Shown: piece by piece, positions 9,735-20,489 of the stretch
Layout: every line of letters starts with the position of its first letter
How positions within the stretch are numbered: position 1 is the stretch's first letter
From: Prorocentrum cordatum
Lineage: Eukaryota; Sar; Dinophyceae; Prorocentrales; Prorocentraceae
Assembly: GCA_963575745.1 (NCBI GenBank)
Contig: CAUYUJ010004006.1
Location: 1 to 64,000 of the forward strand
DNA length: 64,000 bases
Direction of reading: 5' to 3'
Program-made: the position numbers and the translations under genes
The notes under the pieces: model-generated
Told to the model about the DNA's origin: nothing
The model's input: only the letters and a program-made list of their open reading frames with translations
The model's database searches: none

Positions 9735-11125
9735 GCTCTGGCCGCTACTGCTGGCGAGTCGCTCCACGCTGCAGGCTGCGATATCACCATGGGCGATGTG
9801 CACCAATTCCCCGACCAGCCCGCGCTCACCGCGCCCATTGTCTGCCAGCTGCGCGACACGAGCTCCACCGCCGACGGCAATTTTGACAGGCGCGCCGCTG
9901 CAGATCACGCGCCCATGAAAAAAAACAGCGCCCTGCACACTGACTGGAACAGCAGGGCCCTCGAGCGCTCCCGCCGCGAGAGAAACGCACCATCGCGCAG
10001 AATTGCGCACACGTTCAGCAGCTCTCCCGCCCGGGCATAGGCGGAAACACGTTCGCCGGCGGAGTCCGCGATGTGCCGCGGCGCGAGGCTGCCTGCGGCG
10101 TGCGCCAGCCAGAGGACTTCGCGGAGCATCGTCACGAGCTGAACTTGTTCGGAAAACCACCAGGGACGCAATGCGAACTGCCCCACTGCGGGGCGCCAGC
10201 GGACCCGACAGAATCCACCGGCGGCGCCGATCAGCCCGCCGTCCGCGGCACTCCTCTCGAGCACCAAGACACGTTCCACTTGCAGAACCCAAACGCAGTG
10301 CGCGCCCTTCTGGACGTGGAGCGACACGCCTCCCTCGTCCCTCGCGTGGAGCCCCACGCGTCCTCGGCGCAGCATCCAGACGACTCTGGGAGGCGCTGGC
10401 CACTGCGCGTCAAGTGCGCCTTCCCGGCAAAGCGCGCAGAACGCCGCCGCGAGTTCCGCCCCTCGCGGCGCAATCAAATTCAGCAACGCAGAATCTACGC
10501 TCCACGGCGCCAGGGACGACGTCTGGGCCAAGCTCAAAACCACAGCCACCCACAAAGACGGCCCTCGCCTTCGCGATGCGCGGGGCTGGCACGAGTGCGC
10601 TTACGAGTGGCGCGGAGCGTCGTTCGCATCGCGCGTGCGCGCGCGCCTGAACGACAAGCACGCGCGCAGAGTCCTTGTCCACCTCCCAACAATCCACAGG
10701 CCTTCCGCTAGGCTCACCCAGACTACGACGACACGCGCGCCTGCGCCAACATCGGTGCGACGGCCAAGCTCGCTTGCGTCCTCCCTGCGTACGTGGTCAT
10801 GGAAGTAGTACTCGCGGAGTCTTACTCGCCGCCTCGAATGGCACGCGGCACCCCTGTGAAGGTCGTGGATATTGAGCTCCACACGCAGGAGCCCTCGGTG
10901 GTCAACACGCAGTCCATTCGCAATGACTCTGACGCGGTCTCGAAATTCACGTCAGTCGCCATCCACGCCCAGGTTCCCAAATTGAACAAGAACTTCCTCG
11001 AGAACGGACTCCGGTGCTCCTCAGACGAGGGGGGGAGACTTGACAGGCGTGCTTGCCGTGACACCCGTCGCGCCATCTTGGTCGCACAAGCCCGCAGGCG
11101 CGCAAAACGCAGCGCGCAAAACGCC
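9735..11125 (+). repeat. 1391-bp tandem duplication, unit 1
   Basis: From GCTCTGGCCGCTACTGCTGG to the next occurrence of the same string, sequence is nearly identical to 11126-12510. The unit lies wholly inside the helicase remnant. Differences are mostly single substitutions plus a 1-bp change in an A-run near 9918/11310. Confidence 0.93.
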
Positions 11126-12510
11126 GCTCTGGCCGCTACTGCTGGCGAATCGCTGCACGCTGCAGGCTGCGATATCGCCATGGGCGATGTGCACCAATTC
11201 CCCGACCAGCCAGCGCTCACCGCGCCCACTGTCTGCCAGCTGCGCGACGCGAGCTCCACCTCCGACGGCAGTTTTGACAGGCGCGCCGCTGCAGATCACG
11301 CGCCCATGAAAAAAAAACAGCGCCCTGCACACTGACTGGAACAGCAGGGCCCTCGAGCGCTCCCGCCGCGAGAGAAACGCATCATCGCGCAGAATTGCGC
11401 ACACGTTCAGCAGTTCTCCCGCCCGGGCATAGGCGGAAACACGCTCGCCGGCGGAGTCCGCGATGTGCCGCGGCGCGAGGCTGCCTGCGGCGTGCGCCAG
11501 CCAGAGGACTTCGCGGAGCATCGTCACGAGCTGAACTTGTTCGGAAAACCACCAGGGACGCAATGCGAACTGCCCCACTGCGGGGCGCCAGCGGCCCCGA
11601 CAGAATCCACCTGCGGCGCCGATCAGCCCGCCGTCCGCGGCACTCCTCTCGAGCACCAAGACACGTTCCACTTGCAGAACCCAAACGCAGTGCGCGCCCT
11701 TCTGGACGTGGAGCGACACGCCTCCCTCGTCCCTCGCGTGGAGCCCCACGCGTCCTCGGCGCAGCATCCAGACGACTCTGGGAAGCGCTGGCCACTGCGC
11801 GTCAAGTGCGCCTTCCCGGCAAAGCGCGCAGAACGCCGCCGCGAGTTCCGCCCCTCGCGGCGCAATCAAATTCAGCAACGCAGAATCTACGCTCCACGGC
11901 GCCAGGGACGACGTCTGGGCCAAGCTCAAAACCACAGCCAAAGACAAAGACGGTCCTCGACTTCGCGATGCGCGGGGCTGGCACGAGTGCGCTTACGAGT
12001 GGCGCGGGGCGTCGTTCGCCACGCGCGTGCATGCGCGCCTGAACGACAAGCACGCGCGCAGAGTCCTTGTCTACCTCCCAACAATCCACTGGCCTTCCGC
12101 TAGGCTCACCCAGACTACGACGACACGCGCGCCTGCGCCAACATCGGTGCGACGGCCAAGCTCGCTTGCGTCCTCCCTGCGTACGTGGTCATGGAAGTAG
12201 TACTCGCGGAGGCTTACTCGCCGCCTCGAGTGGCACGCGGCACCCCTGTGAAGGTCTTGGAGATTGAGCTCCACACGCAGGAGCCCTCGGTGGTCAACAC
12301 GCAGTCCATTCGAATCACTCTGACGCGGTCTTGAAATTCACGTCAGTCGCCATCCACGCCCAGGTTCCCAAATGGAACAAGCACTTCCTCGAGAACGAAT
12401 CAGGTGCTCCTCAGACGAGGGGGGGGAACTTGATAGGCGCGCTTGCCGTGACACCCGTCGCGCCATCTTGGTCGCACAAGCCCGCAGGCGCGCAAAACGC
12501 CGCGTGTGTG
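11126..12510 (+). repeat. 1391-bp tandem duplication, unit 2
   Basis: Second unit; homology ends near 12510 after AGGCGCGCAAAACGC, where this copy runs on into the true C-terminal helicase sequence and unit 1 jumps back to the repeat start. The duplication is therefore internal to the old gene. Confidence 0.93.
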
Positions 12511-12864
12511 ACCAGGACGCAAATCCCACAGTTGCCCCAAAAGCAGTCCGCACTCCATGGCACCCAAGGCAAAACAGCAGATCCTGGCTTCATTGCCCGC
12601 TGGCAGTTCCCAGCCAGACTGACGGAACAATTATGTGGCTCGCATGCTACACGTCTTTGTTCCGCCCGCATAATCTCCGCAGTCCCCTGTGTCACAGCGA
12701 GCCAAACAGAAGAGAAGGCTGGCCCTCTGGAAGCTATCGTTGCCACGCTCGACGCGTTCTTTTCCAAGAAACCCGCCCCCACAAAGCGGGACTGTGCGAA
12801 AGCACGCGCCGTTATAAACTGGTCACCGTGGCCCCGTTGAACCTGGAGCCTTGCATCCTGCGTT

Positions 12865-12985
12865 CAAAGCCTTCGCGATCACGATGTTGCTCAACCTGTT
12901 GCGCCCCTGCTCTCGCGACCACGGTGCTGCTCAGCCTGTTACGTCCATGCTCTCATAACCACGGCGCTGCTCAGCCTGTGCTGAA
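12865..12985 (+). repeat. About 48-bp tandem repeat, three copies
   Basis: GTTGCTCAACCTGTT, GTGCTGCTCAGCCTGTT and GCGCTGCTCAGCCTGTG head three imperfect units that also share a TGCTCTCNNNACCACG tail. It lies just downstream of the helicase stop. Confidence 0.7.
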
Positions 12986-13129
12986 GCGGACGGCTTTCGC
13001 GCCACTCCGCTCAGACGGCAGAAAATGTTCTCCAGCGTACTCGGAAAATACCTTCCGCTCATCACGCCCATCCTCCTCAAGATCACCCCCTCCCAGCAGC
13101 AGCAGCGACAGTGACAGCAAGAGCAGCAA

Positions 13130-13158
13130 CGACACCGTTCAGCACAAAGGACATCATC

Positions 13159-13192
<34 letters not shown>

Positions 13193-13206
13193 TCAACAAC
13201 AACAAT

Positions 13207-13267
<61 letters not shown>

Positions 13268-13855
13268 GCAACAACAACAACAACAACACCAACAACAACG
13301 ACAACAACAACAACAGCAACAACAACAACAACAGCATCATCATCAGCAGCAGCATCAACATCATCAACATCATCATTATCATCATCAGCATCATCAGCAT
13401 CGGCATCAGCATCATCAGCATCATCAACATAATCATCAGCAGAACCATCATCAACCTCATCATCAGCAGCATCACCAGCAGCAGCACCAGCATCATCATT
13501 ATCATCATCAGCATCATCAGCATCAGCATCAGCATCATCAACATAATCATCAGCAGTATCATCATCAACCTCATCATCACTAGCATCCTAATCATCAGCA
13601 CCATCAGCATCGTCATCATCAGAATCGGATTCATCATCATAGTCCTAAAACTCATCCTCGTCATCAGCATCATCATCATCAGCAGCAGCATCATCAGCAT
13701 CATCAGCACCATCATCGTCGTGATCATCGTCATCAGCATCAATATCAATATCAGCATCCTCATCAGCATCATCTTTCCCATCAGAAGCAGCAGCATCATC
13801 ATCAGCATCATGACCAATCTCATCCTCATCGTTATCATTGCGTTTGGGATATCTG
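13130..13855. repeat. CAC/CAT, AAC, then ATC/AGC triplet tract
   Basis: CACCAT triplets (about 13157-13192), AAC triplets with AGC interruptions (13193-13330), then CATCATCAGCATC mixtures to 13855. Asn-, Ile- and Met-rich frames come from the repeat. Confidence 0.95.
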
Positions 13856-13924
13856 GGAATGATCGGGAGCGGAGTCATATGGTTCATCATCCCTTCTACA
13901 CCTTAGCTGTTACTAGGGTACTTT

Positions 13925-14420
13925 GCTGGGTAAGTTAGCGTCCCCGGGTCCGGCCATGGCCCCTGGGAGTCCGCAAATTGCCAAGACTTCCTGCCGTGAT
14001 TCCTTCACGACGCGAAGATGTCCAGGGAACCCACACAAAATACGTACGAGCCCAACCACGTACATGAAGACGGCCACCCACTCCGCGAGACAAGCCTCGC
14101 GATGCGTGCTTTGGAAACCAGCGGTAGACTCGTGCACGTGTACGTCCTTCTCACGCTCCTGCACGTCAGGGAACCCAACACTACAATGAGCCCGCCGCCG
14201 ACGCCCGACTCCGCCGCCCCTCCGCGAAACAGCAGCGCCTGGCGCGGCGCCGGCCGGTAGCCAGGCGTCGTGCTCTCAAGGCTCTCGAACATGTCCTCGG
14301 GGTCCTCCGGCATGCCAGACCTCGGCTGTCCAGCGCGGCGGCCAGCGCCCAGAAAGAGCCGAGGCTCCCGCCCGAAAAATGACGCACGGAGTGCTCTCAC
14401 GGCGATCGGCCTCTGGGGAG
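13925..14420 (-). CDS. Putative minus-strand exon(s), unknown protein
   Basis: Two adjoining open stretches on the minus strand have an amino-acid mix unlike their repeat surroundings. About 14170-14420 contains EDPEDMFESLESTTPGYRP and ALLFRGGAAESGVGGG; about 13925-14164, in a different frame, contains REKDVHVHESTAGFQST and a hydrophobic segment WVAVFMYVVGLVRIL that could span a membrane. The frame change could be an intron or a frameshift. I do not recognise the protein, and no start codon is defined. The opposite strand is also open, so direction is inferred only from composition. Confidence 0.35.
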
Positions 14421-14439
14421 CCTCGCCGAGCCTCGGGGA

Positions 14440-14532
14440 GGAGGAGGAGGAGGAGGAGGAGGAGGAGGAGGAGGAGGAGGAGGAGGAGGAGGACGACGAG
14501 GAGGAGGAGGAGGAGGACGACGACGAGGAGGA
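14440..14532. repeat. (GGA)n/(GAC) tract
   Basis: GGA triplets with GAC interruptions that break the upstream open frame into poly-Glu or poly-Ser. Confidence 0.92.
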
Positions 14533-14870
14533 GAACGGCTCGGGACGAGACGCCGGCCCCGGGAGGAGGGCGCCAACTGCACACCGGCGCTGGCCCTGGC
14601 CAGGCCCATGGTGGGCCAGGGATCGCTGTGTGCGCTCTCGCGGCTCGGCCAGCAAAACCCCACACACCGAGACCGGGCCCAGGATCGGCCCGTCCAGGAG
14701 GGGCGTGAACTGGGTGTACAGCTGGCGACCTCCGACCCGGAAGAAGGGTCGGGACTTCCACTGGCCCCGTAGGGAAAATATCCGGACGATGGGTGGAACG
14801 GACTCCCCAGCAGCCCTCGAAAGTGGCGACAGTTTCGCAGATCGCATCCCCCAAGGATCGAAACAAAAGG
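14533..14870. other. Unique GC-rich spacer
   Basis: Mixed sequence with overlapping open frames on both strands. No recognised feature. Confidence 0.45.
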
Positions 14871-14871
14871 A

Positions 14872-15075
14872 AAGAGAGAGAGAGAGAGAGGGGAAGGAAG
14901 GAGAGAGGCGGGAAGGGAGGAGGAGAAGAAAGCGACCACAGCGCTCTATACTCAAAATGAAGGCCCAACCAAAGGAGGATTGGGAAAAACATCCCACGAT
15001 GGAATCGGAGGCAAGTACGAGAGAGGATCGAAACAAGAAGAGAGAGACAGAGAGGAAGAAAGAGAGAGAGAGAGA
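14872..15075. repeat. (GA)n-rich purine stretch
   Basis: GAGAGA runs at about 14874-14892 and 15058-15076 bracket a purine-rich segment with AGGAGGAGAAG units. Its AGCACGCGACCACGGTGCTC-type core reappears after the CATA tract near 15450 (GCGACCA-GCTCTATACTCAAAA), so the purine segment is itself duplicated on each side of the tetranucleotide tract. Confidence 0.75.
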
Positions 15076-15079
15076 GATC

Positions 15080-15402
15080 TATACATACATACATACATAC
15101 ATACATACATACATACATACATACATACATACATACATCCATCCATACATACATACATACATACATACATACATGCATGCATGCATACATACATACATAC
15201 ATATATACATACATACATGCATACATACATACATACATACATACATACATACAGACAGACAGACAGACAGACAGACATGCATGTATGCATGCATGCATGC
15301 ATGCATGCATGCATGCATGCATGCATGCATGCATGCATGCATACATACATACATACATACATACATACATACATACATACATACATACATACATACATAC
15401 AG
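15080..15402. repeat. (CATA)n/(CATG)n/(CAGA)n tetranucleotide tract
   Basis: CATA tetramers with a CAGA run (about 15251-15278) and a pure GCATGCAT run (about 15285-15342), where each TGCA or GCATGC is self-complementary. Frames of Tyr-Ile-His-Thr or Met-Tyr-Val-Cys come from the repeat. Confidence 0.95.
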
Positions 15403-15469
15403 AGAGAGAGAGAACGAACAAAAAAAGGCGGGAAGGGAGGAGGAGAAAGCACGCGACCACGGTGCTCTA

Positions 15470-16178
15470 TACTCAAAACGAGGGCCCCACCACAGGAGGA
15501 CTGAAAACAAAAAAGAGACGCCCCGACGACGGGCCCCCTGGGCTCCCCCCGCAGGTCTCGGGCGGGAGAGGACGAGCCCCTCCGCGGGGGCGCTGCTGCA
15601 CCCCAGCGGCGCTGCTTCTTGGGGGACGCGCCGACCCCCCGGGGCCTCGACAAAGGCTCCTGCGTCGCGAGCCCAGGGCGGGCCCCTCCGAAGAGCCCCC
15701 CACACCCAGGCCTCAGCGGCGAGCGAGAGGGGGGGAAGCGAGCAGGAGAAGGCCTTCCCAGAGAGCGGCGCGACTCCTCGGAGGCCCTCGCGCCCTTGGG
15801 GACGCGCGGGCCCAGGGCCCGCCAGGGCCGGGCGTCGCGAGCCCGGGCAAGGCCCCCCCCAACAGGTCCCAAACCCCGGGTCCGTGGAGGGACCGACCGT
15901 CCCGGCATTCCTGTAGGCCTACCACGACATGTTCTTAGAACCCTGCAATGTTCTCAGAACAAGCGCAGTGTTCTTCTAGCACAAGCCCGATGCACTAGAA
16001 CGAGACAGCCCGAGCCTGAAGTGTTGTGAAAAGATTTCGCGCAAGCCACAAGAGGTTCTAAGAACATCCTCTGGCGGGCCTAGGATGGCCAGTGCTTGGA
16101 AAGGCGGGTCGGCTCCGCGCGGCTCCCAGACCCAATTCGGCCAGAGGCGACTCGAGGGGATCGGCTGACCCCTCTCAG
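15470..16178. other. Unique GC-rich spacer before the gap
   Basis: Contains a one-sided family-8 relative near 15715-15750 (GGCGAGCGAGAGGGGGG) and a short GTTCTTAGAACC/GTTCTCAGAAC palindrome cluster near 15930-15975. Otherwise nothing recognised. Confidence 0.5.
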
Positions 16179-16278
16179 NNNNNNNNNNNNNNNNNNNNNN
16201 NNNNNNNNNNNNNNNNNNNNNNNNNNNNNNNNNNNNNNNNNNNNNNNNNNNNNNNNNNNNNNNNNNNNNNNNNNNNNN
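16179..16278. other. Assembly gap, 100 N
   Basis: Exactly 100 N, the usual placeholder for a gap of unknown length. Sequence left of it (GGGGATCGGCTGACCCCTCTC) resembles 17440-17460 (GTCGGCTGGCCCCTCTC), which suggests a repeat collapse at the join. Confidence 1.
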
Positions 16279-16975
16279 TCCTCGACTGCGATGGGCCACA
16301 CCACAGCACGGCTGCCTTTGGCCACCATCACCCGGACGGTCGCGCGGCAGCTCTTTTCCGTCTCCTCGGGGTCGCCGTAGAACGTCCCTTCACGCGGTCG
16401 AGAACCATCACGGAGACATAGACCATCACGAAGACGGACGCGGTCGCCGTCCCGCAGGCCCGAAAACCTAGGGCGGCGCGGGGGCGGCCGAACAGGCAGA
16501 TCATCCGCCCACTCGTCATTCATGACGTCGCCATCATCATCAGGGGGCTTCGGGCCGCCCTTGCCCATGTCCTTGTCCCTGCTCTGCGCCACGTCGCCCA
16601 GCGCAGCACGCTCCCCCTGGGCCACCTCCAAGTCCAGCTGCATCGCCGTCACCTGTGTCGCTGAACCCGCACCCGCACGCCCACCTCGCCCACGCGGGCG
16701 GCGCCGCCGCCGAGAGGCAGCAGCGGGCAAAACCGCCGCCGTGGGAGGCGCGGCGGGTTACGGGCGGCGCCGTCAGGGCCGCGATGGCCGCCCGCAGGAG
16801 GACTTCGGCGGCGCGCGCGAGGCGTAGGGCCTCGCAGCACTCACCCGTCAGCCCAGCAGCAGCGTGCGTCGCCAGGAGCGCGCCGCGGAGGGCGCCCTGC
16901 GACACTCGCGCACGGCGGGCACCCTGCGTACCAGGAATCGGAGCGACGGCGGCGGGGGCCTCCGACGACGATCTT
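16279..16975 (-). CDS. Putative minus-strand exon(s), cut by the gap
   Basis: Minus-strand frames look protein-like rather than repeat-like. One piece (about 16790-16975) reads an Ala/Leu-rich helical stretch around GECCEALRLARAAEVLLRAA; another (16279-16700) reads DLEVAQGERAALGDVAQSRD, an acidic DDDGDVMNDEWADDLP patch, and near the gap a hydrophobic ATVRVMVAKGSRAVVWPIAV. The pieces are in different frames, implying introns or decay. The family is not recognised. The N run removes its continuation. Confidence 0.35.
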
Positions 16976-16986
16976 GAGCCGAGATA

Positions 16987-17440
16987 ACACTGGAGGAGGA
17001 GGAGGAGGAGGAGGAGGAGGAGGAGGAGGAGGAGGAGTAGGGGAGGAGGGAGGAAGGAGGAGGAAGGGAAAAGAAGAGGAGGAGAAAGAAGAGGAGGAGG
17101 GGTGAGGGGGAGGGGGAGGAGGATGAGGTGGAGGAGGAGGAGGGAGGAGGTGGAGGAGGAGGAGGAGGAGGAGGAGGAGGAGGAAGGATGGGGAGGAGGA
17201 GGAGGGAGGAGGAGGAGGGGGAGAGGAGGTGGAGGAGGAGGGTGGGGAGGAGGAGGAGGAGGAGGGAGGAGGAGGAGGAGGGGAGGAGGAGGAGGAGGAG
17301 GAGGGGAGGAGGATGAAAGAAAGAGGAGGAGAAAGAAGAGGAAGGAGGGGGAGGGGAGGGGAGGAGGAGGGAGGAGGAGGAGGAGAGAGGAGGGAGAGGA
17401 GGAGGGAGGAGGAGGAGGTGGAGGAGGAGGAGGAGGGGGT
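16987..17440. repeat. (GGA)n tract
   Basis: About 450 bp of GGA triplets with GGT and GAAGA interruptions. Immediately right of it begins sequence similar to that left of the assembly gap. Confidence 0.95.
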
Positions 17441-17577
17441 CGGCTGGCCCCTCTCGGCGCTGAGCCGTGCCGAGTGCGCCCCGTCCGATTTTCTGGCCCG
17501 GCCCAGCCCAGCAGGCCCAGGATCGGTGTGCACGCTGGCTGGCGGCAGAGGGACACACAGCAGGGGCCCGACCACAA

Positions 17578-17905
17578 GAGCATCGGGGTTCGAACCTCAG
17601 GGCTTCTGGGGCAGTCTTCGCCCAATTGTGGGCATCCCGTGGAGAGACCATGTCCTCCTCGTCCTTGGGGCAGGGCGGCCCCCGCGCAGCAGGGGGGTTC
17701 GAGGCTCGAAGATTGCGGACGCTCTCGTCGACTCCCGTTGCCCAGCCTCCAGACACTTCCCAGCCTCTACACGGGAGGCCAGTCCACAAGAAACCTTCCA
17801 CAGGAAGCCCCACCCTGAGGCCCAAAGACGTCCATTGATCTTTGGCGCGGGGACATCGCGCCTTCCACAGCAAAAGCATCGCAACCCAAGAAACCCAGGG
17901 CACCC
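17578..17905 (+). repeat. Dispersed 330-bp repeat, copy 2
   Basis: Matches 5224-5550 from GAGCATCGGGGTTCGAACCT to AAGAAACCCAGGGCACCC with scattered substitutions. The GGTTCGAACC core resembles a tRNA T arm but the stem does not pair properly. Confidence 0.85.
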
Positions 17906-18167
17906 TGGCCCTTGGACCGACCCAGGACCTGCTCACGACCCACGCACGAAGTCTACGCCTCGCCTGCAGGCGAGGCCCCTGCCCTGCCCGAAGGCATTCA
18001 CTCTCGATGACCTTCCGAGCGGAGCCGCGCCCTCACCCCCGCACAGGCTGGCACAGGGGGCGGGCGGCGCACCCTTGCGCAGTAACCTGGCACTTGCTCG
18101 CACCATATCGCGCCAAGGCGTGGACCCCGGCACGGTCGCTCGTGCCGCAAGTGTGGAAACATACGTG
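17906..18167. other. Unique spacer
   Basis: Short self-complementary CGCCTGCAGGCG near 17963; otherwise no recognised feature. Confidence 0.5.
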
Positions 18168-18340
18168 CACCTGGCCCGTATCGTAAGGATGCGCGATAAG
18201 GATGCAAGGGCCTTGGACGCACATTTCGAAGCTTTTCGAGCGGGGCGCGGCCAACGAAAGTGGCCAAGGATGGACCGAAGAGGGAAGGATGCAAGGGTAC
18301 CCTTAGGAAGGTCGCCCATCCTTACAAAGCTGGTTGACTG
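18168..18340 (+). mobile_element. MITE, family 1
   Basis: Matches 4233-4403 almost throughout (GCGATAAGGATGCAAGGGCC, GAAGCTTTTCGAGCGGGGCG, AAGGATGCAAGGGTACCCTT) and ends TGGTTGACTG. The left inverted end is partly degraded (TGGCCCGTATCGTAAGGATG). Confidence 0.82.
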
Positions 18341-18400
18341 TGTGTGAGCGTGCGCGTTTGGAATACTTTGTGGTCGGTTTCGGAAGCCCTGAGCCAAACT

Positions 18401-19063
18401 ATGCTGCTACACTGCTGCCTCTTGGCAGCACACCTTTCACTTCCGCCGCCTTCCGCAAGCCTTCCGCTGGCCCTCGTTTTTCGTCGGCTGGCTTCCGCCG
18501 GCCTTCCGCCGCTGTCTGCCGAGGAAGAGATCCCAACTCCTTCGATTCCTGGAGAGCGAGGCCCTTTCTGGAGCGCGCCGTGTGGGCAACCATGTGCGAG
18601 TGGAACCCCAACACTCACGTCCAAACCCACGTCAGAGCCCAGCGGTACACGTTCACGGCGCGTGGAAACCACGCGGAGCGTCCATAGTGGCCGATTGATT
18701 ATAGGCTACGGGCGGCGTTTAACCTTGAAGGCCCGTGGCGGGAGTGCTGCCGCGTCGGCACCACATAAACCTAGCGTACGTGAGCCCCCAGATCTCCAGA
18801 TCTCTCGGCAAAGCCTCCAGGGCCCAGGTGCTGCTGCAACCAAGGCCCTCACGGGGAAGCCCAGCCCAGATCGGCTGCTCTTTTGCCGCCTCTGCAACAA
18901 CTCTGCGGCAAAGTCCGGATGCTTCCTCTTACATGAGCGGGAGGGTCGAATGGCGGCTACAGCCATCCTCCGTCTTGAGAATAATAAGCGGGTCGATCGC
19001 TGGGATCGAGTCAGGGAGAGGAACGCCTGGCCACCAACGGATCTGAACACGGGCTGCTGCTGA
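18401..19063 (+). CDS. Hypothetical ORF, 220 aa
   Basis: Open from an ATG at 18401 to TGA at 19063. The first 45 residues are Leu/Ala/Pro-rich and hydrophobic (MLLHCCLLAAHLSL start), as in a secretion or plastid-targeting leader, but this could be chance. The C-terminal third is more protein-like, with FCRLCNNSAAKSG and an ENNKRVDRWDRVRERNAWPP basic-acidic stretch. No family recognised. Antisense frames are shorter. It could be an exon of a larger gene or a non-coding open frame. Confidence 0.35.
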   Translation: MLLHCCLLAAHLSLPPPSASLPLALVFRRLASAGLPPLSAEEEIPTPSIPGERGPFWSAPCGQPCASGTPTLTSKPTSEPSGTRSRRVETTRSVHSGRLIIGYGRRLTLKARGGSAAASAPHKPSVREPPDLQISRQSLQGPGAAATKALTGKPSPDRLLFCRLCNNSAAKSGCFLLHEREGRMAATAILRLENNKRVDRWDRVRERNAWPPTDLNTGCC

Positions 19064-19324
19064 GTCAGAACGCTGCCGCCGAGCCGGGGACACTAGCGGC
19101 TGGCGGGCGTCCTGGCGGGCGTCCGAGAGCAGCGACCGAGGCGGAAGCAGCGGCAGCAGCCGAAGGGGCAGCAGCCGAAGCTGCAGTAGCACCATGAAGG
19201 AAGAGCAAGATCACGAGGTCAAAGCTGAAACGACTTGTAAGATGCGATGTGTCACACGCTTGTCTGAGCGGGATAGCGAGGAGCAGGAGCAAGACAAGGA
19301 AAAACACAAGGGGACGCACATGGT

Positions 19325-19793
19325 TTACTTGCCCTCCCTGGATATATACAGACACATCCATGAATACAACAATGCATGTATACCTATACGGATCGATGTG
19401 TGTACCTGCATAAACACTTACACATGCACGAGCACACGGGCATATACATACGAAGTCACATCGTTATATTTACGTATATATACAAGTATGACAAGATGCA
19501 TGTGCATACGCACGCGTGTACATAAGCATATACGTACACATGTACAACTACATACACACATACATTTACGCATGCACATGCACATGCACATGCACATTCA
19601 CATGCACATGCACATACACACAGACACAAACACCTATGCATACACATACAAGTACACGTTCACCTAGACATACACATCTACCGATATATGCACACAGAGA
19701 CATACACATATACGTATACATATACACATACCTATACAGATACACAAACACAACGATGTACATACCTATATACATATACATATATATATGTGT

Positions 19794-19795
<2 letters not shown>
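19325..19795. repeat. (ACAT)n-rich tract with TATACA variants
   Basis: Imperfect ACAT/ACGT/CACATG tetramers and hexamers, with a CACATG run at about 19574-19615. It ends in a TATATATATG stretch. Confidence 0.9.
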
Positions 19796-19849
<54 letters not shown>

Positions 19850-19882
19850 GAGAGAAAAAAAGAAACAGAGAGAGAGAGAGCG
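19796..19882. repeat. (GA)n and (GACA)n tract
   Basis: GA dinucleotides (19797-19828) followed by GACA tetramers (19829-19849) and a second GA run. Confidence 0.93.
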
Positions 19883-19929
19883 CGCGTTTCACGGGCGCTT
19901 GCCTTGGGAACATTCGGCGGCGCGTTTCG

Positions 19930-20240
19930 AAACGGGGGGGGCCCCCCACCCAAACATTTGGCGCCGTCGATCAGAACCTGCAGGGGGACTCCCCTCACCC
20001 CTACCCCCCCCCTCCCGAACTCCCCCCCCTCCCAAGGGGGGAAGGGGGTTCCAACCCCCTCCCCCCCCCCCGGCGCCGGCGCCGGCGCTGGCGCCGGGGC
20101 TGGCGGCCGCCCCAGCGCGCGGGGACGCGCAGCGCAATGACAGAGAAGGCCAAGAGGGGGGGGGTGAGGTTCCGAGCCAGAGCTTTTGGGCAGCCCCCCC
20201 CTCCCCCCCCCCCCGCGCCGGCGTCGGCGCCGGCGCTGAC
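19930..20240. repeat. Poly-C/poly-G hairpin-prone segment
   Basis: Runs of six to eleven C or G with GGCGCCGGCGCC palindromes, including CCCCCCTCCCAAGGGGGGAA near 20022 which can fold on itself. A similar poly-G/poly-C segment lies at 36270-36390. Confidence 0.7.
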
Positions 20241-20339
20241 GGCGGCCAGTAGCGCCGGCGGCGTGGACGCAGCGACGATTACCAGAGAGGGCCCAGAGGC
20301 CGTAGAGGGAACACACAAATCGCCACATCGAGCCCTCGC

Positions 20340-20475
20340 CCCCAGAAGCCACCGAGAGGCCCTTAGGAAGGCCCACGAGGCTTCACACATGCTCCTCAGA
20401 CGCCCCCGAGACCCTTCTGACGCGACCTCAAGAAGGCATCCATTAGAACTCTGACCCAAAGCCAAAGCACGGTGG
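20340..20475 (+). repeat. Dispersed 140-bp repeat, copy 1
   Basis: Shares GAGGCTTCACNNATGC, GACGCCCCCGAGACCCTTC-type and ACTCTGACCCAAAGCCAA with 35981-36122, same orientation. In both places it adjoins a CCA tract, but on opposite sides. Confidence 0.8.
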
Positions 20476-20489
20476 CGGGAAGAGCCGAA

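Larger units (their letters stand above)
9613..12840 (+). pseudogene. Pif1-like helicase remnant, frameshifted, internally duplicated
   Basis: Decayed SF1B (Pif1-like) DNA helicase. The C-terminal part is clearest: 12553-12576 reads LHGTQGKT, the H-x-x-Q-G-x-T segment typical of the last domain of Pif1/UvrD-type helicases, followed by ADPGFIARW. The continuation WLACYTSLFRPHNL (about 12637-12680) is in another frame, then LEAIVATLDAFF and a Cys-Ala-Lys-Ala-Arg tail return to the first frame and stop at 12840. Two compensating frameshifts near 12625 and 12712 explain this. Upstream pieces (WRALTKDRRVKYKRHLDEPV, AATAGESLHAAGCDITMGD) are in further frames. No Walker A motif is present, so the N-terminal ATPase part is missing. 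The order of the blocks resembles dinoflagellate Pif1-type proteins as I know them; a homology search would settle it. Confidence 0.75.

Noticed and set aside
11021-11947. 308-codon minus-strand frame
   Set aside because: It is antisense to the helicase remnant and arises in both duplicated units; the recognisable helicase blocks are on the plus strand.
14270-15916. 548-codon plus-strand frame spanning the CATA tract
   Set aside because: Most of it is GGA and CATA repeat translation; the flanks show no domain.
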